Shown here in pieces: positions 54,668-64,000 of a DNA stretch of 64,000 nucleotides. The stretch comes from Chloranthus sessilifolius (taxonomy: Eukaryota > Streptophyta > Magnoliopsida > Chloranthales > Chloranthaceae). The stretch covers positions 7,825,299 through 7,889,298 of the forward strand of contig CM037597.1 in NCBI GenBank assembly GCA_021018995.1. Reading direction: 5' to 3'. Both the position numbers and the translations under genes were made by a program. The notes under the pieces were generated by a model, which ran no database searches, was not told the origin of the DNA, and was given only the letters and a program-made list of their open reading frames with translations. Each line of letters opens with the position of its first letter. Position 1 is the stretch's first letter.

Positions 54668-57225
54668 TGTAATAGCCCGAAAAATCACGCTAAACTATGA
54701 CCTCGGGATCTGTGCCCGATCGGTCATAGGTTTGATCAAATGGAAGTCCAACAGTTAGTATGTGGTGTAATGAACGGACGAGATGTGATAAATAGAATGC
54801 CTATGTGGTGTGTGTTGTGAAGGTGTAGTCGCATATACCTACCGCGGTGTATGTGCTCAACACACAAGTGAGAAAGAGGATAAAAGGGTTTAATAGCCCT
54901 AAAATCAAGAGTTTGGTTGTTGAAGGAGAGTAAAGAAGAGAGAGAGAGTAAAGAGAGTGATTAATGCAAGGAGTGAATGCTAGTTGAGGAAGGGAGATTC
55001 GAGCAATAAACACCGGATTCGACGAGGATCCATTAAAAGCAAAGCTGGAACCCTAGCCTTCCAACTATTTGATTGAAATCAACTTGAGATCTATTCAAGG
55101 TAAAATTTTGTAAATAAAATGCATAGATTATAGGAGTTAAGTTGTGATTGAATGTGGGCTAAATTATAGGATAATGGGCTAGAAAAATAGAGGAAAAAGT
55201 ATGGAAAAAGATTGGGAAGAACAGCTCGAAAAGGGCTGAATCTGACAATTTCGATTAATCGAAATTGGGTTTCGATTAATCGAAATTGGCCAGGAAGTTG
55301 AAAGGTCAGAGGACCCGATTTGATTAATCGAATTTGATTGATTAATCGACTTTGGATTCGATTAATCGATTTGAGGATCGATTAATCGTTGAGAACCTCG
55401 TGGACCCCGGGGTTGGAGGAAATGACTTGAGGAAAAATCGACTAATCGAAATGGGATTTGATTAATCGATTTAGTTTTCGATGTCGATTTGGGATCGATT
55501 AATCAACTTGTGAAACTTCATTGTGAGCGAGGGTCGACTTTGCGAAAGAAGAATTTCGATTAATCGAAATTGGATTCGATTAATCGAATGAAAACTCATT
55601 GTTCGAGGTCGACTTTGCGAAAGAAGAATTTGATTAATCGAAATTGGATTCGATTAATCGAATGAAAACTCGATTATTGAGCGAGGATCGACTTTGCGAA
55701 ACAGAGAATTTCGATTAATCGAAATTACTTCGATTAATCGATATTGACCTTCGATTAATCGATTTTGGAAATCGATTAATCGAATCAGGTTCGATTAATC
55801 GATTTTGGAATTCGATTAATCGACTGAGATAAATTATGTTGACTTTTGAGTTTGACTTTAAGATTTTTGGAGGGTCTTATACCTTCTTTATTGCATCCTT
55901 TGTGATGTGTTTCACCTGTTATGTGGTACCATAGGTGGTACGTGTGGACTCGTGCACAAGGAGCCACGTGGGACCTTGATGCATTGATCAAATGAAGACT
56001 TGAGGTAGGGAACACCTTGAACATGTACTTTATTTTACAAGAGCATGTATGTAGTGATATAGAATTCAATTCAAATGTTTATTTCTTAAGAATTTGTGAA
56101 AAGTGTGTGTGTGTGACATCCATAAGAGTAATCATGATGAGCTATCCCCAGGGGATGAAGAAGTAAAGAGATAAGGGCATCAAGTGTGATGCAAGTAAAT
56201 GGATACATCGAGGATGTATCCAAGGATTGAATCATGTTTGATAGGGCCTAAGCGATATAAGATAGCACATTTACGGTGAATAACTATATGTAAAGGCACC
56301 GATATTTTGTTATTTGAGGTTTGATAGGGTACCCCACCGGCGTGGCGGGATATCCACGGCCCGACACGGCGGATATCCGTGGCCGTCTGGCGAAAGCAAG
56401 TAGGCGGTCACTTGAGACAAGTGAAACCCGCCACCAATCCCGAGGAAAGGGCTTGGGTACTATTTGTATTCGGGGAATACGGTTAAAACTATCTATATAG
56501 ATGGCGATGATGGGTATCTCATGGGGCTCGATGCTATATTGCTCGGGGATTACTTAAGTTGAAAGTTTAAGTTTTGCTTTAGGCCTTTTGACATCATTCA
56601 TGAGTAAATGAAAACATATGTAATCAACGATAAAGCGAAATGCTTTTAATTTGTTTCATCAATAATTGCATAGACACATCATGCATGGCATATCATGGAA
56701 TATATGTGAGTCATAATTTATATGTTCAAGCGTGTTTGTTCCCTATTGAGCTAGGATGTAGCTCACCCTAGACTATCGTCGCAGTCCACTACTAGCATTT
56801 GCTTAGAGGCTTGAGGCGATCCCGTGAGTGGGACCTTGCGGCCGGTGTGAGTTGGAGCCACCTCAGGAGGACTTCTTCTAGAGGACTCCGTTGTGTGCCA
56901 CTTTGAGAGATTCTTGAGAGGTTTTTATGCGGCTTGGTATGTCAAGCCTTTATTTTGTTTAAAATCATGTGTATGAGGAGTTGGGATTTCTCTTTTGGGA
57001 CGAACCATCCGTGATGATTTCTATCATCGATGGTTGGATCGGTTCTCCATTCATGCGAGGCATGAGGTAGAACATCTTTGGAGAGTTGATTAATATAGAT
57101 TTAAATTCAAATTTCGTTATTATACTTTTTATGCTTGATATACCGGTGTTGTGCTTAGCTAAAGGGCACGCAGTCAGATGATAAATCTTGATGGCACGGG
57201 TTTGAGTGCCAAAATCCGGTACACA
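54668..57225 (+). repeat. 5' LTR of a Tekay-like chromovirus, about 2.56 kb
   Basis: Begins TGTAATAGCCCGAAAAATC and ends ...CCGGTACACA just before the primer-binding site. 'gataaaagggtttaa' (54877) could be its TATA box. At 55240-55830 it holds about 18 hand-counted copies of GATTAATCGA, mostly within the palindrome TCGATTAATCGA. At 56335-56395 'gcgggatatccacggcc' faces 'ggcggatatccgtggcc', a second inverted repeat. The right boundary is uncertain by 1-2 bp. The 5 bp in front are GATAT; the partner copy is not in the window. Confidence 0.8.
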
Positions 57226-57226
57226 T

Positions 57227-57238
57227 TGGTATCAAAGC
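57227..57238 (+). other. Primer-binding site, initiator tRNA-Met type (one mismatch)
   Basis: TGGTATCAAAGC lies directly after the LTR. It differs by one base (A for G) from the usual TGGTATCAGAGC of plant retroelements primed by initiator tRNA-Met. Confidence 0.75.
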
Positions 57239-57325
57239 TATTTTCTTTTAGCAATTCGACAAGGGTTCTTTCGTCGAGAATATAGGGCTTCGCTAACTTG
57301 AAACTTTAGTTTCAAATGCACAAAT

Positions 57326-58650
57326 GTCATCTAGAGGAAGAGGCCGACCAAGGGAGGCGCCAGAGGAGTCTCGTGAGTGGAGATGGTTACATCTCTCCTA
57401 CAAATAGAGTGCCCTTAGGAGGTACCGAGGCCCGAGGGTAGTAGACAACGGATGAAGAAGATCGAGATCATCAAGATCAAGATCTAAGAGAACAAGAAAG
57501 ATTGAGAAAAGACAAGAGGACGGAGAAGAGCGATAAAGGATGATGCACACTATGGAGACTATGGCATGCGCCATGGCACAACAAGCGCATCCTTTGCGGC
57601 TCATGCGTCAAGAGAACAACGACCACCTACACCACTGTAGGACTGCGTTGCTCTGTGCCCTCATCTTTACTGAGTTTAGGAGGATGAGACCTCCTTCATT
57701 TTCTGCGGCAGAACACAATGGCGGCGAGGCTGGTTGATGGAGATGGAGAAAGTCTTTAGCGTGCTAACACACGGAAGATGAGAGTGTGAGATGGGCAGCT
57801 TACATGTTGGATGGGGAGGTGGGCCTTGGTGGAAGTCTCGTAATACTGGACTCGGGCTCGAGAGACCCCAGAGTTGCCTTGGACTTGGGAGGAGTTTGTT
57901 GAGGAGTTCAACAAACAATATTTTCCAAGTGGTGAGGAACCACTTGAGATACAATTTTTCAGTTAGTACAAGGAGAATGACGTGGAGAGAATACGGGGTA
58001 GAGTTTCTCGACTTGCGTTTTGCTCGGATACGTGCCATCTTGAAGTGATGAAGTCCAAGAGGTTTCAGCAAGGTTTGAAGCTTTGAAGTTAGGGGCGTAG
58101 CTCCATTTCAACTGAGGACCTATGAAGAGGTCATGAGTAAAGCACTGTTAGTTGAAGAGGAGAATACAAATAGATATAGACAGAGAGAGCAGCAGAGAGG
58201 AGGAAATGAACAAGGAAGGTCGGGGCACTACGAACCGGTGAACAAAAAGCCGAGGTTCATGGCCCAGAATCAGAGACCACAGTCAAGGGGTTTTAAGACC
58301 AGCAACAACACCAACACCAGCAGAGGTTTCTATTACTTGCGTCGGGGAGACCTATTCGCTATGAGAGCCCTGCCATGTCTACTGGCGCCACTATCACATG
58401 TAGGTTCTCGTCTTTCTTCCGAACCTCTCGGAGACTTGCAAAGTGTGGCAAACCTCATAGACGTGGACCAGATCGGGAACTAGGGGTTGTTTCCGATGTG
58501 GCAAGGTGGGCCACTTAATCAAGGATTGCCAGACGGATAAGAGAAAGAAAAGCGGTTTGATTCTGACCACGACCAATTCAAGCAAGGAAATCGATCGTTC
58601 AAGGAGAGCTATGCGATCCTTTGCTTTCGAGAAGCGAGAGCGTGCATGGC
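57326..58650 (+). pseudogene. Tekay-like gag remnant with CCHC zinc knuckle
   Basis: ATG at 57326 opens MSSRGRGRPREAPEES, but the frame stops after about 27 codons. Later blocks in shifting frames are WEEFVEEFNKQYFP (about 57883-57930), GRSGHYEPVNKKPRF (58219-58260) and a zinc knuckle CFRCGKVGHLIKDC (C-x2-C-x4-H-x4-C, 58488-58529). In intact relatives Gag packages the element's RNA. Several single-base indels make it non-functional. Confidence 0.75.
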
Positions 58651-58838
58651 GTCATCCAAGGTGAGATTTTTTTATTAAAGAAATTTTCCATTTCATTAAA
58701 ATCTTAGATAGAGAAGGAGCATGCATTAGAAATTATATAGATTCTTTTCTCAATACAAAAAGCTGTATGTGAATTAAGAGTGTAAATTGATGTGTAAATT
58801 ATTGTATGTATGTATGTATATAGGTACTCTAAATATAT
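58651..58838 (+). other. AT-rich spacer between gag and protease
   Basis: This stretch is AT-rich and non-coding, with 'atgtatgtatgtatata', unlike the flanking gag/pol DNA. It may be a small insertion into the element; no TSD was found. Confidence 0.35.
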
Positions 58839-59810
58839 ATGAAAAAGGATGTTTTGGATATGACGCCGAAAGTGTTGATAGACCCGGTCTACCCACTCAT
58901 TTCGTTACTCCACGAAGAAGATGAAGATTGTTCGGAGGCGTTGGATTTCGTCTATCTCGTGTCTATTCCATTTGGAGAGTTAGTAGACACGGAGTTAGCT
59001 TGCAAATCCATCATTGTAGCGATTCGAGACTTAGAGGTGCATGAACTAGAAGCAAAGTTGATCTTTATTAGACATGCAAGGGTTTGATGTGATCCTTGGC
59101 ATGGGTAGTTGGTTGACATTGTCAGCAAACCGTCGATTGCAAGAACAAGGTAGTTATTTTCGGACCCAACACAAGAAGATCATTTCGGTTTCAAGGAGTG
59201 AGGTCGTCATACATGCCCCGATCTCGTGATGAGGGCGAGAAAATGATCAAAAGGGTTGCGATGGATACTTAGCTTTCTTAAAGGAGGACAAGGAAGAAAA
59301 GAATGTCATTTACGAGATAGCGGTTGTGCGAGACTTGAGGCGTGTTTCGGAGGAATTGCACGGATTACCTCAGAAGAGAAGTAGAATTAGCCATTGACTT
59401 AGCACCGAGAGCGGAGCCTATTTCGAAAAGCACCTTATAGAATGGCTCCCAGAGTTAAAGGAATTAAAGGAACAACTATAAGAGCTTATGGACAAGGGGT
59501 TTGTTAGACCAAGTGTATCTCCATGGGGAGCACCGGTCTTGTTTGTCAAGAAAGGATGGGTCAATGCGGCTATGCATTGACTATCGACAATTGAACAAAC
59601 TCCTGAAAGAACCGCTACCCTTTGCCTAGAATAGACGATCTATTCGACCAAGCGCAAGGAGCAAAGTATTTTTCCAAGATCGACACGAGATCTGGTATCA
59701 TCGATTCTTGAGTCAAAGCGAGGACATTCGGAAGACGACTTTAGGACACGGTATGGACACTATGAATTCCTTGTGATGCCGTTTGGATTAACGAATGCTC
59801 GGCGTCGTTT
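58839..59810 (+). pseudogene. Protease and N-terminal RT of the Tekay-like element, frameshifted
   Basis: The protease begins DMTPKVLIDP (58857-58886), but a one-base loss follows the Asp codon so the active-site Gly-Ser/Thr is out of frame. LVSIPFGELVDTE and ELEAKLIF follow, and GFDVILGMGSWL (59069-59104) in another frame closes the domain. RT then begins [19 protein letters not shown] (59499-59555), with further shifts through the [14 protein letters not shown] block (59760-59803). None of this is in one frame. Confidence 0.75.
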
Positions 59811-61031
59811 ATGGATCCGATGAACCGAGTGTTTAAACCACACTTGGACTCTGCGTCAGTGTTTGTTGATGATATACTAATATACTCCAAATCCAAGACA
59901 GCACACGAAGAACATTTGAGGATTGCTCTACAGACGCTACGTGAACACCAATTGTACGCCAAGCTCAGCAAGTGTGAGTTTTGGTTGGAAGAAGTTAGCT
60001 TTTTGGGACATGTCGTCTCAAAGCACGGTGTCCGAGATCCGACTAAGATAGAAGCAGTAGTTAAATGGGAGCAACCAAAGACAGTGACCGATGTCCGAAG
60101 TTTTCTGGGCTTAGCAAGCTATTATCGACGTTTCGTCGAGGGGTTTTCAAAGATATCGGGACCTCTCACAAAGCTGACACGAAAAGATTCGAGGTTTGAG
60201 TGGAGTGAGGCATGCGAGAAGAGTTTTCAAGAACTCAAAACGAGACTCACTTCTGCTCCAGTGTTAGCGATTCCTTCAGGCAGTGGAGGATACGCCGTGT
60301 ACAGCGACGCGTCATACAATGGCCTTGGTTGTGTGCTCAACCAACACAAGAAGGTGATAGCTTACGGATCAAGACAGCTGAAGGAACACGAGAAAAATTA
60401 CCCGACTCATGACTTGGAACTAGCAGCAGTCATTTTTGCGCTGAAGATTTGGAGACATTACTTGTATGGTGAGACTTTTGAAATTTTCACCGATCATAAG
60501 AGCCTCCGATATCTCTTTACACAGAAGGAGCACAACATGAGACAGCGCAGGTGGATGGAATTACTCAAGGATTATGATTGCTCCATACAATACCATCCTG
60601 GCAAGGCGAATGTAGTAGCCGATGCATTGAGTCGGAAGGGTTCAGCTCAGTTAGCTTCTTTGATTTTGGGTATGCACCGATGGAACTTATTGGAAGATCT
60701 GGCATTCTACGATGCGAACATTGAGTCAAAGGACACTGGATCCTTTTTGGCTAACATATCAGTAAAGCCAGTGATATTTGAGCATATCCACGATCTACAG
60801 ATGAAAGATCCGACATTAACAAAGATTCATCAAGACGTGAGTGAAGGCATCAGATCGGACTTCTCAGTAAAAGAAGATGGTTCCTTGTTGTTTAAAGGCC
60901 GTCTCTGCATTCCGGACAATGCCGATCTAAGACAAACGATTCTTGATGAGGCCCATAAGTCAAATTATGCTATCCACCCTGGTAGCACCAAAATATATCA
61001 AGATTTGAAAAGAACTCGGTGGAAGGGATGA
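59811..61031 (+). CDS. Open pol segment: RT palm end, RNase H, integrase zinc domain (406 codons)
   Basis: A long open stretch of a broken polyprotein, so the first Met is not a natural start. [13 protein letters not shown] (residues about 17-29) carries the RT catalytic Asp pair. [19 protein letters not shown] and [20 protein letters not shown] mark the connection. RNase H starts with [17 protein letters not shown] (catalytic Asp) and includes [26 protein letters not shown] and [11 protein letters not shown], ending [10 protein letters not shown]. The [10 protein letters not shown] histidines of the integrase HHCC zinc finger stand near the end. The frame is cut at RWKG by single-base indels, about 20 bp before the next frame resumes. 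Conservation is much better than in the upstream gag and RT parts. Confidence 0.85.
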
Positions 61032-61050
61032 AGCAAGGCGTGGCGAGTAT

Positions 61051-62202
61051 GTGTCACGATGTTTGACTTGTCAGCAGGTGAAGGTTGATCATAGACATCC
61101 TGCTGGACTATTGCAACCTTTACCAATACCAGAATGGAAGTGGGAATCAATCTCAATGGATTTCATTGTTGGATTACCCCGTACTGCCAAGAGACACAAT
61201 GCCATTTGGGTCGTCGTAGACCGATTGACCAAATCAGCGCACTTTTTGCCGTACAATACTACATATACAGCAGGAAGATTGGCAGATTTATACATGAAGG
61301 AGATTGTAAGATTACATGGTATTCCAAGCAGCATAGTTTCAGATCGTGATCCACTATATACATCCAAGTTTTGGAAGAAATTTCAAGAAGGAATGGGAAC
61401 ACGACTAGACTTTAGTTCAGCTTTCCATCCTCAAACTGATGGACAGACGGAGCGAGTGAATCAAGTAATAGAAGACATGCTCAGGGCATGCATGCTTGAT
61501 ATGCAAGGATACTGGGATGAGTATCTACCGATGCTCGAGTTCGCATACAACAACAGTTTCCAAACGAGCATTGGCATGGCACCGTATGAAGCTCTGTATG
61601 GACGACGATGCAAGTCACCCCTCAATTGGGAGGAAACCGGTGAGAAATTTGTATTAGGACCGAAACTGCTTGAAGACAACGCCACCGTTGTCCGAATTAT
61701 CAGAGAAAGGTTGAAGACAGCACAGAGTAGACAGAAAAGTTACGCCGATATGAAGCGGACTAGTGTTGACTATAAAGTGGGCGAGCATGTGTTTGTGAAA
61801 GTGTCACCTATGAAAGGTGTAATGAGATTTGGCAAGAGAGGGAAGTTAAGTCCACGTTATGTTGGACCATTTGAAATTTTGGGACGAGTAGGTGAAGTTG
61901 CATATCGCATTGGTTTACCACCGCTATTTGATCGAGTACATAATGTTTTCCACATATCGATGCTCAGAAAGTATGTGAACGATCCGTCTCATGTATTAGG
62001 AAAGCAACCTATAGAGATGTGTGAGGACATGAGCATGATAGAGGAACCAGTGGAAATCTTGGATCGAAAGGAACAAGTACTGCGCACTAAAGTGATTCCC
62101 TTAGTGCTTGTTCGGTGGAATAATCATCCTAAAGAAGAGGCTACTTGGGAACGAGAGGTCGATGTGAGAGAACAATATCCAGCCTTGTTTCCAACGACGT
62201 GA
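61051..62202 (+). CDS. Open pol segment: integrase core and chromodomain (383 codons)
   Basis: The frame is open from before 61051 (the GTG there is not a true start). RCLTCQQVK supplies the two Cys of the HHCC zinc finger. The catalytic core has SMDFIVGLPR (Asp), SDRDPLYTSKFW (Asp) and TERVNQVIEDML (Glu), i.e. an intact D,D,E set. NNSFQTSIGMAPYEALYGRRC and the GKRGKLSPRYVGPFEILGRV GPY/F-type module follow, then VHNVFHISMLRKYV. The C-terminus VEILDRKEQVL...VLVRWNNHPKEEATWERE is a chromodomain of the Tekay type, thought to steer integration towards chromatin marks. The stop at 62200 follows FPTT directly, as in intact relatives. Confidence 0.85.
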   Translation: MSRCLTCQQVKVDHRHPAGLLQPLPIPEWKWESISMDFIVGLPRTAKRHNAIWVVVDRLTKSAHFLPYNTTYTAGRLADLYMKEIVRLHGIPSSIVSDRDPLYTSKFWKKFQEGMGTRLDFSSAFHPQTDGQTERVNQVIEDMLRACMLDMQGYWDEYLPMLEFAYNNSFQTSIGMAPYEALYGRRCKSPLNWEETGEKFVLGPKLLEDNATVVRIIRERLKTAQSRQKSYADMKRTSVDYKVGEHVFVKVSPMKGVMRFGKRGKLSPRYVGPFEILGRVGEVAYRIGLPPLFDRVHNVFHISMLRKYVNDPSHVLGKQPIEMCEDMSMIEEPVEILDRKEQVLRTKVIPLVLVRWNNHPKEEATWEREVDVREQYPALFPTT

Positions 62203-62300
62203 GAATTCAATGTAAACCACAAACAGGTTTGTGAAATCTCCACTATACGTGTAATTAAATGGAAAAGTTGATCCAATCTGATTTGAGGAACAAAATTTTA
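62203..62300 (+). other. 3' untranslated end of the Tekay-like element; polypurine tract and LTR missing
   Basis: 'gatttgaggaacaaaatttt' (62280-62299) is the usual 'gaggacgaaatttt' block that precedes the polypurine tract and the 3' LTR. Instead of a purine tract and TGTAATAGCCCG, unrelated sequence follows from about 62300. So the 3' LTR is either deleted or pushed beyond the window by an insertion. Confidence 0.6.
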
Positions 62301-63245
62301 CGTACATGATCAAGTATATACAACTCTATGGATGAACCATTTGATGTCATAAACTACCAAAAGAAATCAAAGAAACAAAGAGATTGAAATTCTGCAGAAA
62401 TTGGGCAAAACCGATTAATCGAATTTCAAATCGATTAATCGATTTGGAATTTCGATTAATCGATTTTGTTCGATTAGTCGACTGGCATGTGCCAGTGACT
62501 GGAAATTTAAAAGAGAGTTAGAATGTACATAGAAGACCAATTTCGATTAATCGAATCGGAATCTTGATTAATCGATTTGGAATCGACTAATCGATTTTGA
62601 AATTTCGATTAATCGAATTATATTTCGATTAATCGATTTACTAAAGGGACTTACGAGAATTTGAAATCAAATGGACGATTTCGATTAATCGAAGTAGATT
62701 TCGATTAATCGATTGTGAAATTTTGATTAATCGAAATGGATTCGATTAATCGAATAATTTAAGAAATTCTGGAAATTTAGAAGTTACAGCACGATTTCGA
62801 TTAATCGAAATTAAATTCGATTAATCGATTTTGGAATTTCGATTAATCGAAATGGATTTCGATTAATCGACTGGCTCGCGCCAGTGAGCTTAAAAATTTA
62901 AAATTTTAAATAGATACGATTTCGATTAATCGAAATGGTTTCGATTAATCGAATTTGACTTTCGATTAATCGATTTGGGAAATCGATTAATCGATTTTAC
63001 GCGGCTTAACCTAGTTTTGAATCTCGATTAATCGATTCTGAATTTCGATTAATCGAGCAGGCTATATATATGAAATTGGGGATTTCATTTCCCATTCAAA
63101 AATTTTTCTTGCTTGGGAGACTTGGCGTTTCACATTCCTCTTTCTTCTCCGACCATCCGACGCCTAGGTTGGGATTTGCCGTCGATTCGCTCCTAAAACC
63201 CAAAGCCACAGATTTTGCTTTTCCTTCAATTTAAACTAGAAAAAC
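62301..63245 (+). repeat. Leader or LTR region of another retroelement with TCGATTAATCGA array
   Basis: From 62409 to 63058 there are about 21 hand-counted GATTAATCGA sites, mostly as perfect TCGATTAATCGA palindromes 10-30 bp apart. TATATATATG at 63063-63072 follows directly and could be a TATA box. A CT-rich leader and a frame similar to retroelement ORFs come next. This looks like the end of an LTR and a 5' leader, but I could not place LTR ends or a primer-binding site. Confidence 0.45.
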
Positions 63246-64000
63246 CCTAGTTTTCTCAAAATGCCTTAAAACCCGTTATCTTCAAAGAAGGCGACTTGTT
63301 GCTTAGGTTAGGCGTAAGAACGCCCACCACCACCTACCCCATCGCCGGTGAGGACTCCATCACCGTCGGAATCGAGACCACCTCAGGTTCGGACGAGCGC
63401 GTCTGCCAGTCTTCCATGATCCACCCCATGCCACCACCACCCACCAATGTTGAACAACCAAATGAATGGTGGACGCAAAGACCTTTGAGGTCGAATATAT
63501 CATAGACCCTACCCTTTTCACCAATCCCGATTTCGGCGAGACCCAATGGGCTCGAAATTACCTCACCAACGCCGACTCTAAGAACCTTGTCAAACCAATC
63601 CGGGGTTCTTACTACCCTAGATTGGTTAGACTCTTTTACCAAGGGCTAACCGATGGCCCTACCGACGATTGTATTATAACCAAGATTGAGGGTCGTCTCT
63701 ATACGATCACTCGTCGCCACATCCACGAGGTAATCGAGTGTTACCTCGATTTCACCCCGGAGACCACTCTTTTCCCACCCTTTGAGGAGGAACCCCGTTT
63801 TGAGGAGGTCATGACCCGCATGACCAACGGCAAGAAGGGCCTGCCTCCATTAAGAGGGTTGACCTTCCACCCTACATGTGGATGCTTGATTCCATAATCA
63901 AGTGCAACCTCTACCCGCGCCACGACGACGAGCGTGGACAAAGTGCAACATGCACTTTATGCGGCCTTCTGTGGCCGGTGGTTCGACGCCACGATGGTCA
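63246..64000 (+). pseudogene. Retroelement ORF with a plant-transposon (gag-like) domain, frameshifted, runs off the window
   Basis: The best frame (63466-63897, MVDAKTFEVEYIIDP on) contains SYYPRLVRLFYQGLTDGP, KIEGRLYTITRRHIHEVIECYL and ends just before LDSIIKCNLYPRHDDE, which continues in another frame (about 63886-63930), with a further shift to QHALYAAFCGRWFDA. This order of motifs resembles the 'putative plant transposon protein' domain found in ORF1 of Athila-like and related LTR elements; its role is not known in detail. The upstream part (63260-63465) is proline/threonine-rich and broken by stops. Confidence 0.5.

Noticed and set aside
62409..63058. CRISPR array
   Set aside because: The repeats are 10-12-bp palindromes with irregular 10-30-bp spacing in a eukaryotic genome beside retroelement genes; no cas genes.

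Overview
This is a gene-poor, transposon-rich stretch of a plant nuclear genome. The signs are AT-rich intergenic DNA, many (TA)n and (CT)n microsatellites, Ty3/gypsy chromoviruses, Ty1/copia and LINE remnants of plant type, abundant MITEs, and spliced genes with plant-type introns. I cannot name the species from the sequence. All similarity statements are from reading motifs; no database was searched.

Only two host-gene candidates are supported. A two-exon gene (11014-12494, + strand) encodes a 196-residue plant protein with a Cys-His-Cys-Cys motif near its N-terminus. A single exon at 35739-35947 (- strand) encodes the C-terminus of a GrpE-type co-chaperone of the chloroplast kind. Its other exons are not visible, and its upstream side runs into a 7-kb retrotransposon.

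Layout. 1-9.9 kb: intergenic DNA with palindromic MITEs, hAT-like MITEs and (TA)n runs. 9.9-12.5 kb: a Harbinger-like element directly upstream of the two-exon gene. 12.7-26 kb: a patchwork of MITE families, many with clear target-site duplications (TSDs), including a 2.1-kb PIF/Harbinger-like element and a 0.73-kb hAT-like element inside a SINE. 27.4-28.8 kb: an L1-type LINE 3' part. 31.1-32.6 kb: an RTE-type LINE carrying later insertions. 33.0-33.9 kb: a long-TIR foldback element. 35.7-35.9 kb: the GrpE exon. 36.9-44.0 kb: a complete but decayed chromovirus on the - strand with 5-bp TSDs, where each LTR carries its own private MITE. 44.1-47.3 kb: a copia remnant (+). 47.5-48.7 kb: an RTE LINE remnant (-) split by a 568-bp element. 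48.7-51.0 kb: a 2.2-kb inverted repeat able to fold into one large hairpin. 51.8-54.6 kb: a copia remnant (-). 54.6-62.3 kb: a Tekay-like chromovirus (+) inserted in a MITE that is itself inserted in the copia element. 62.3-64.0 kb: the leader and gag-like region of another retroelement.

The most interesting structures are the 2.2-kb hairpin with its GAAGCAT-rich stem; the dense TCGATTAATCGA palindrome arrays shared by the control regions of two unrelated-looking retroelements; a MITE family bounded by (TA)n microsatellites; and several nested insertions whose order can be read from the TSDs.
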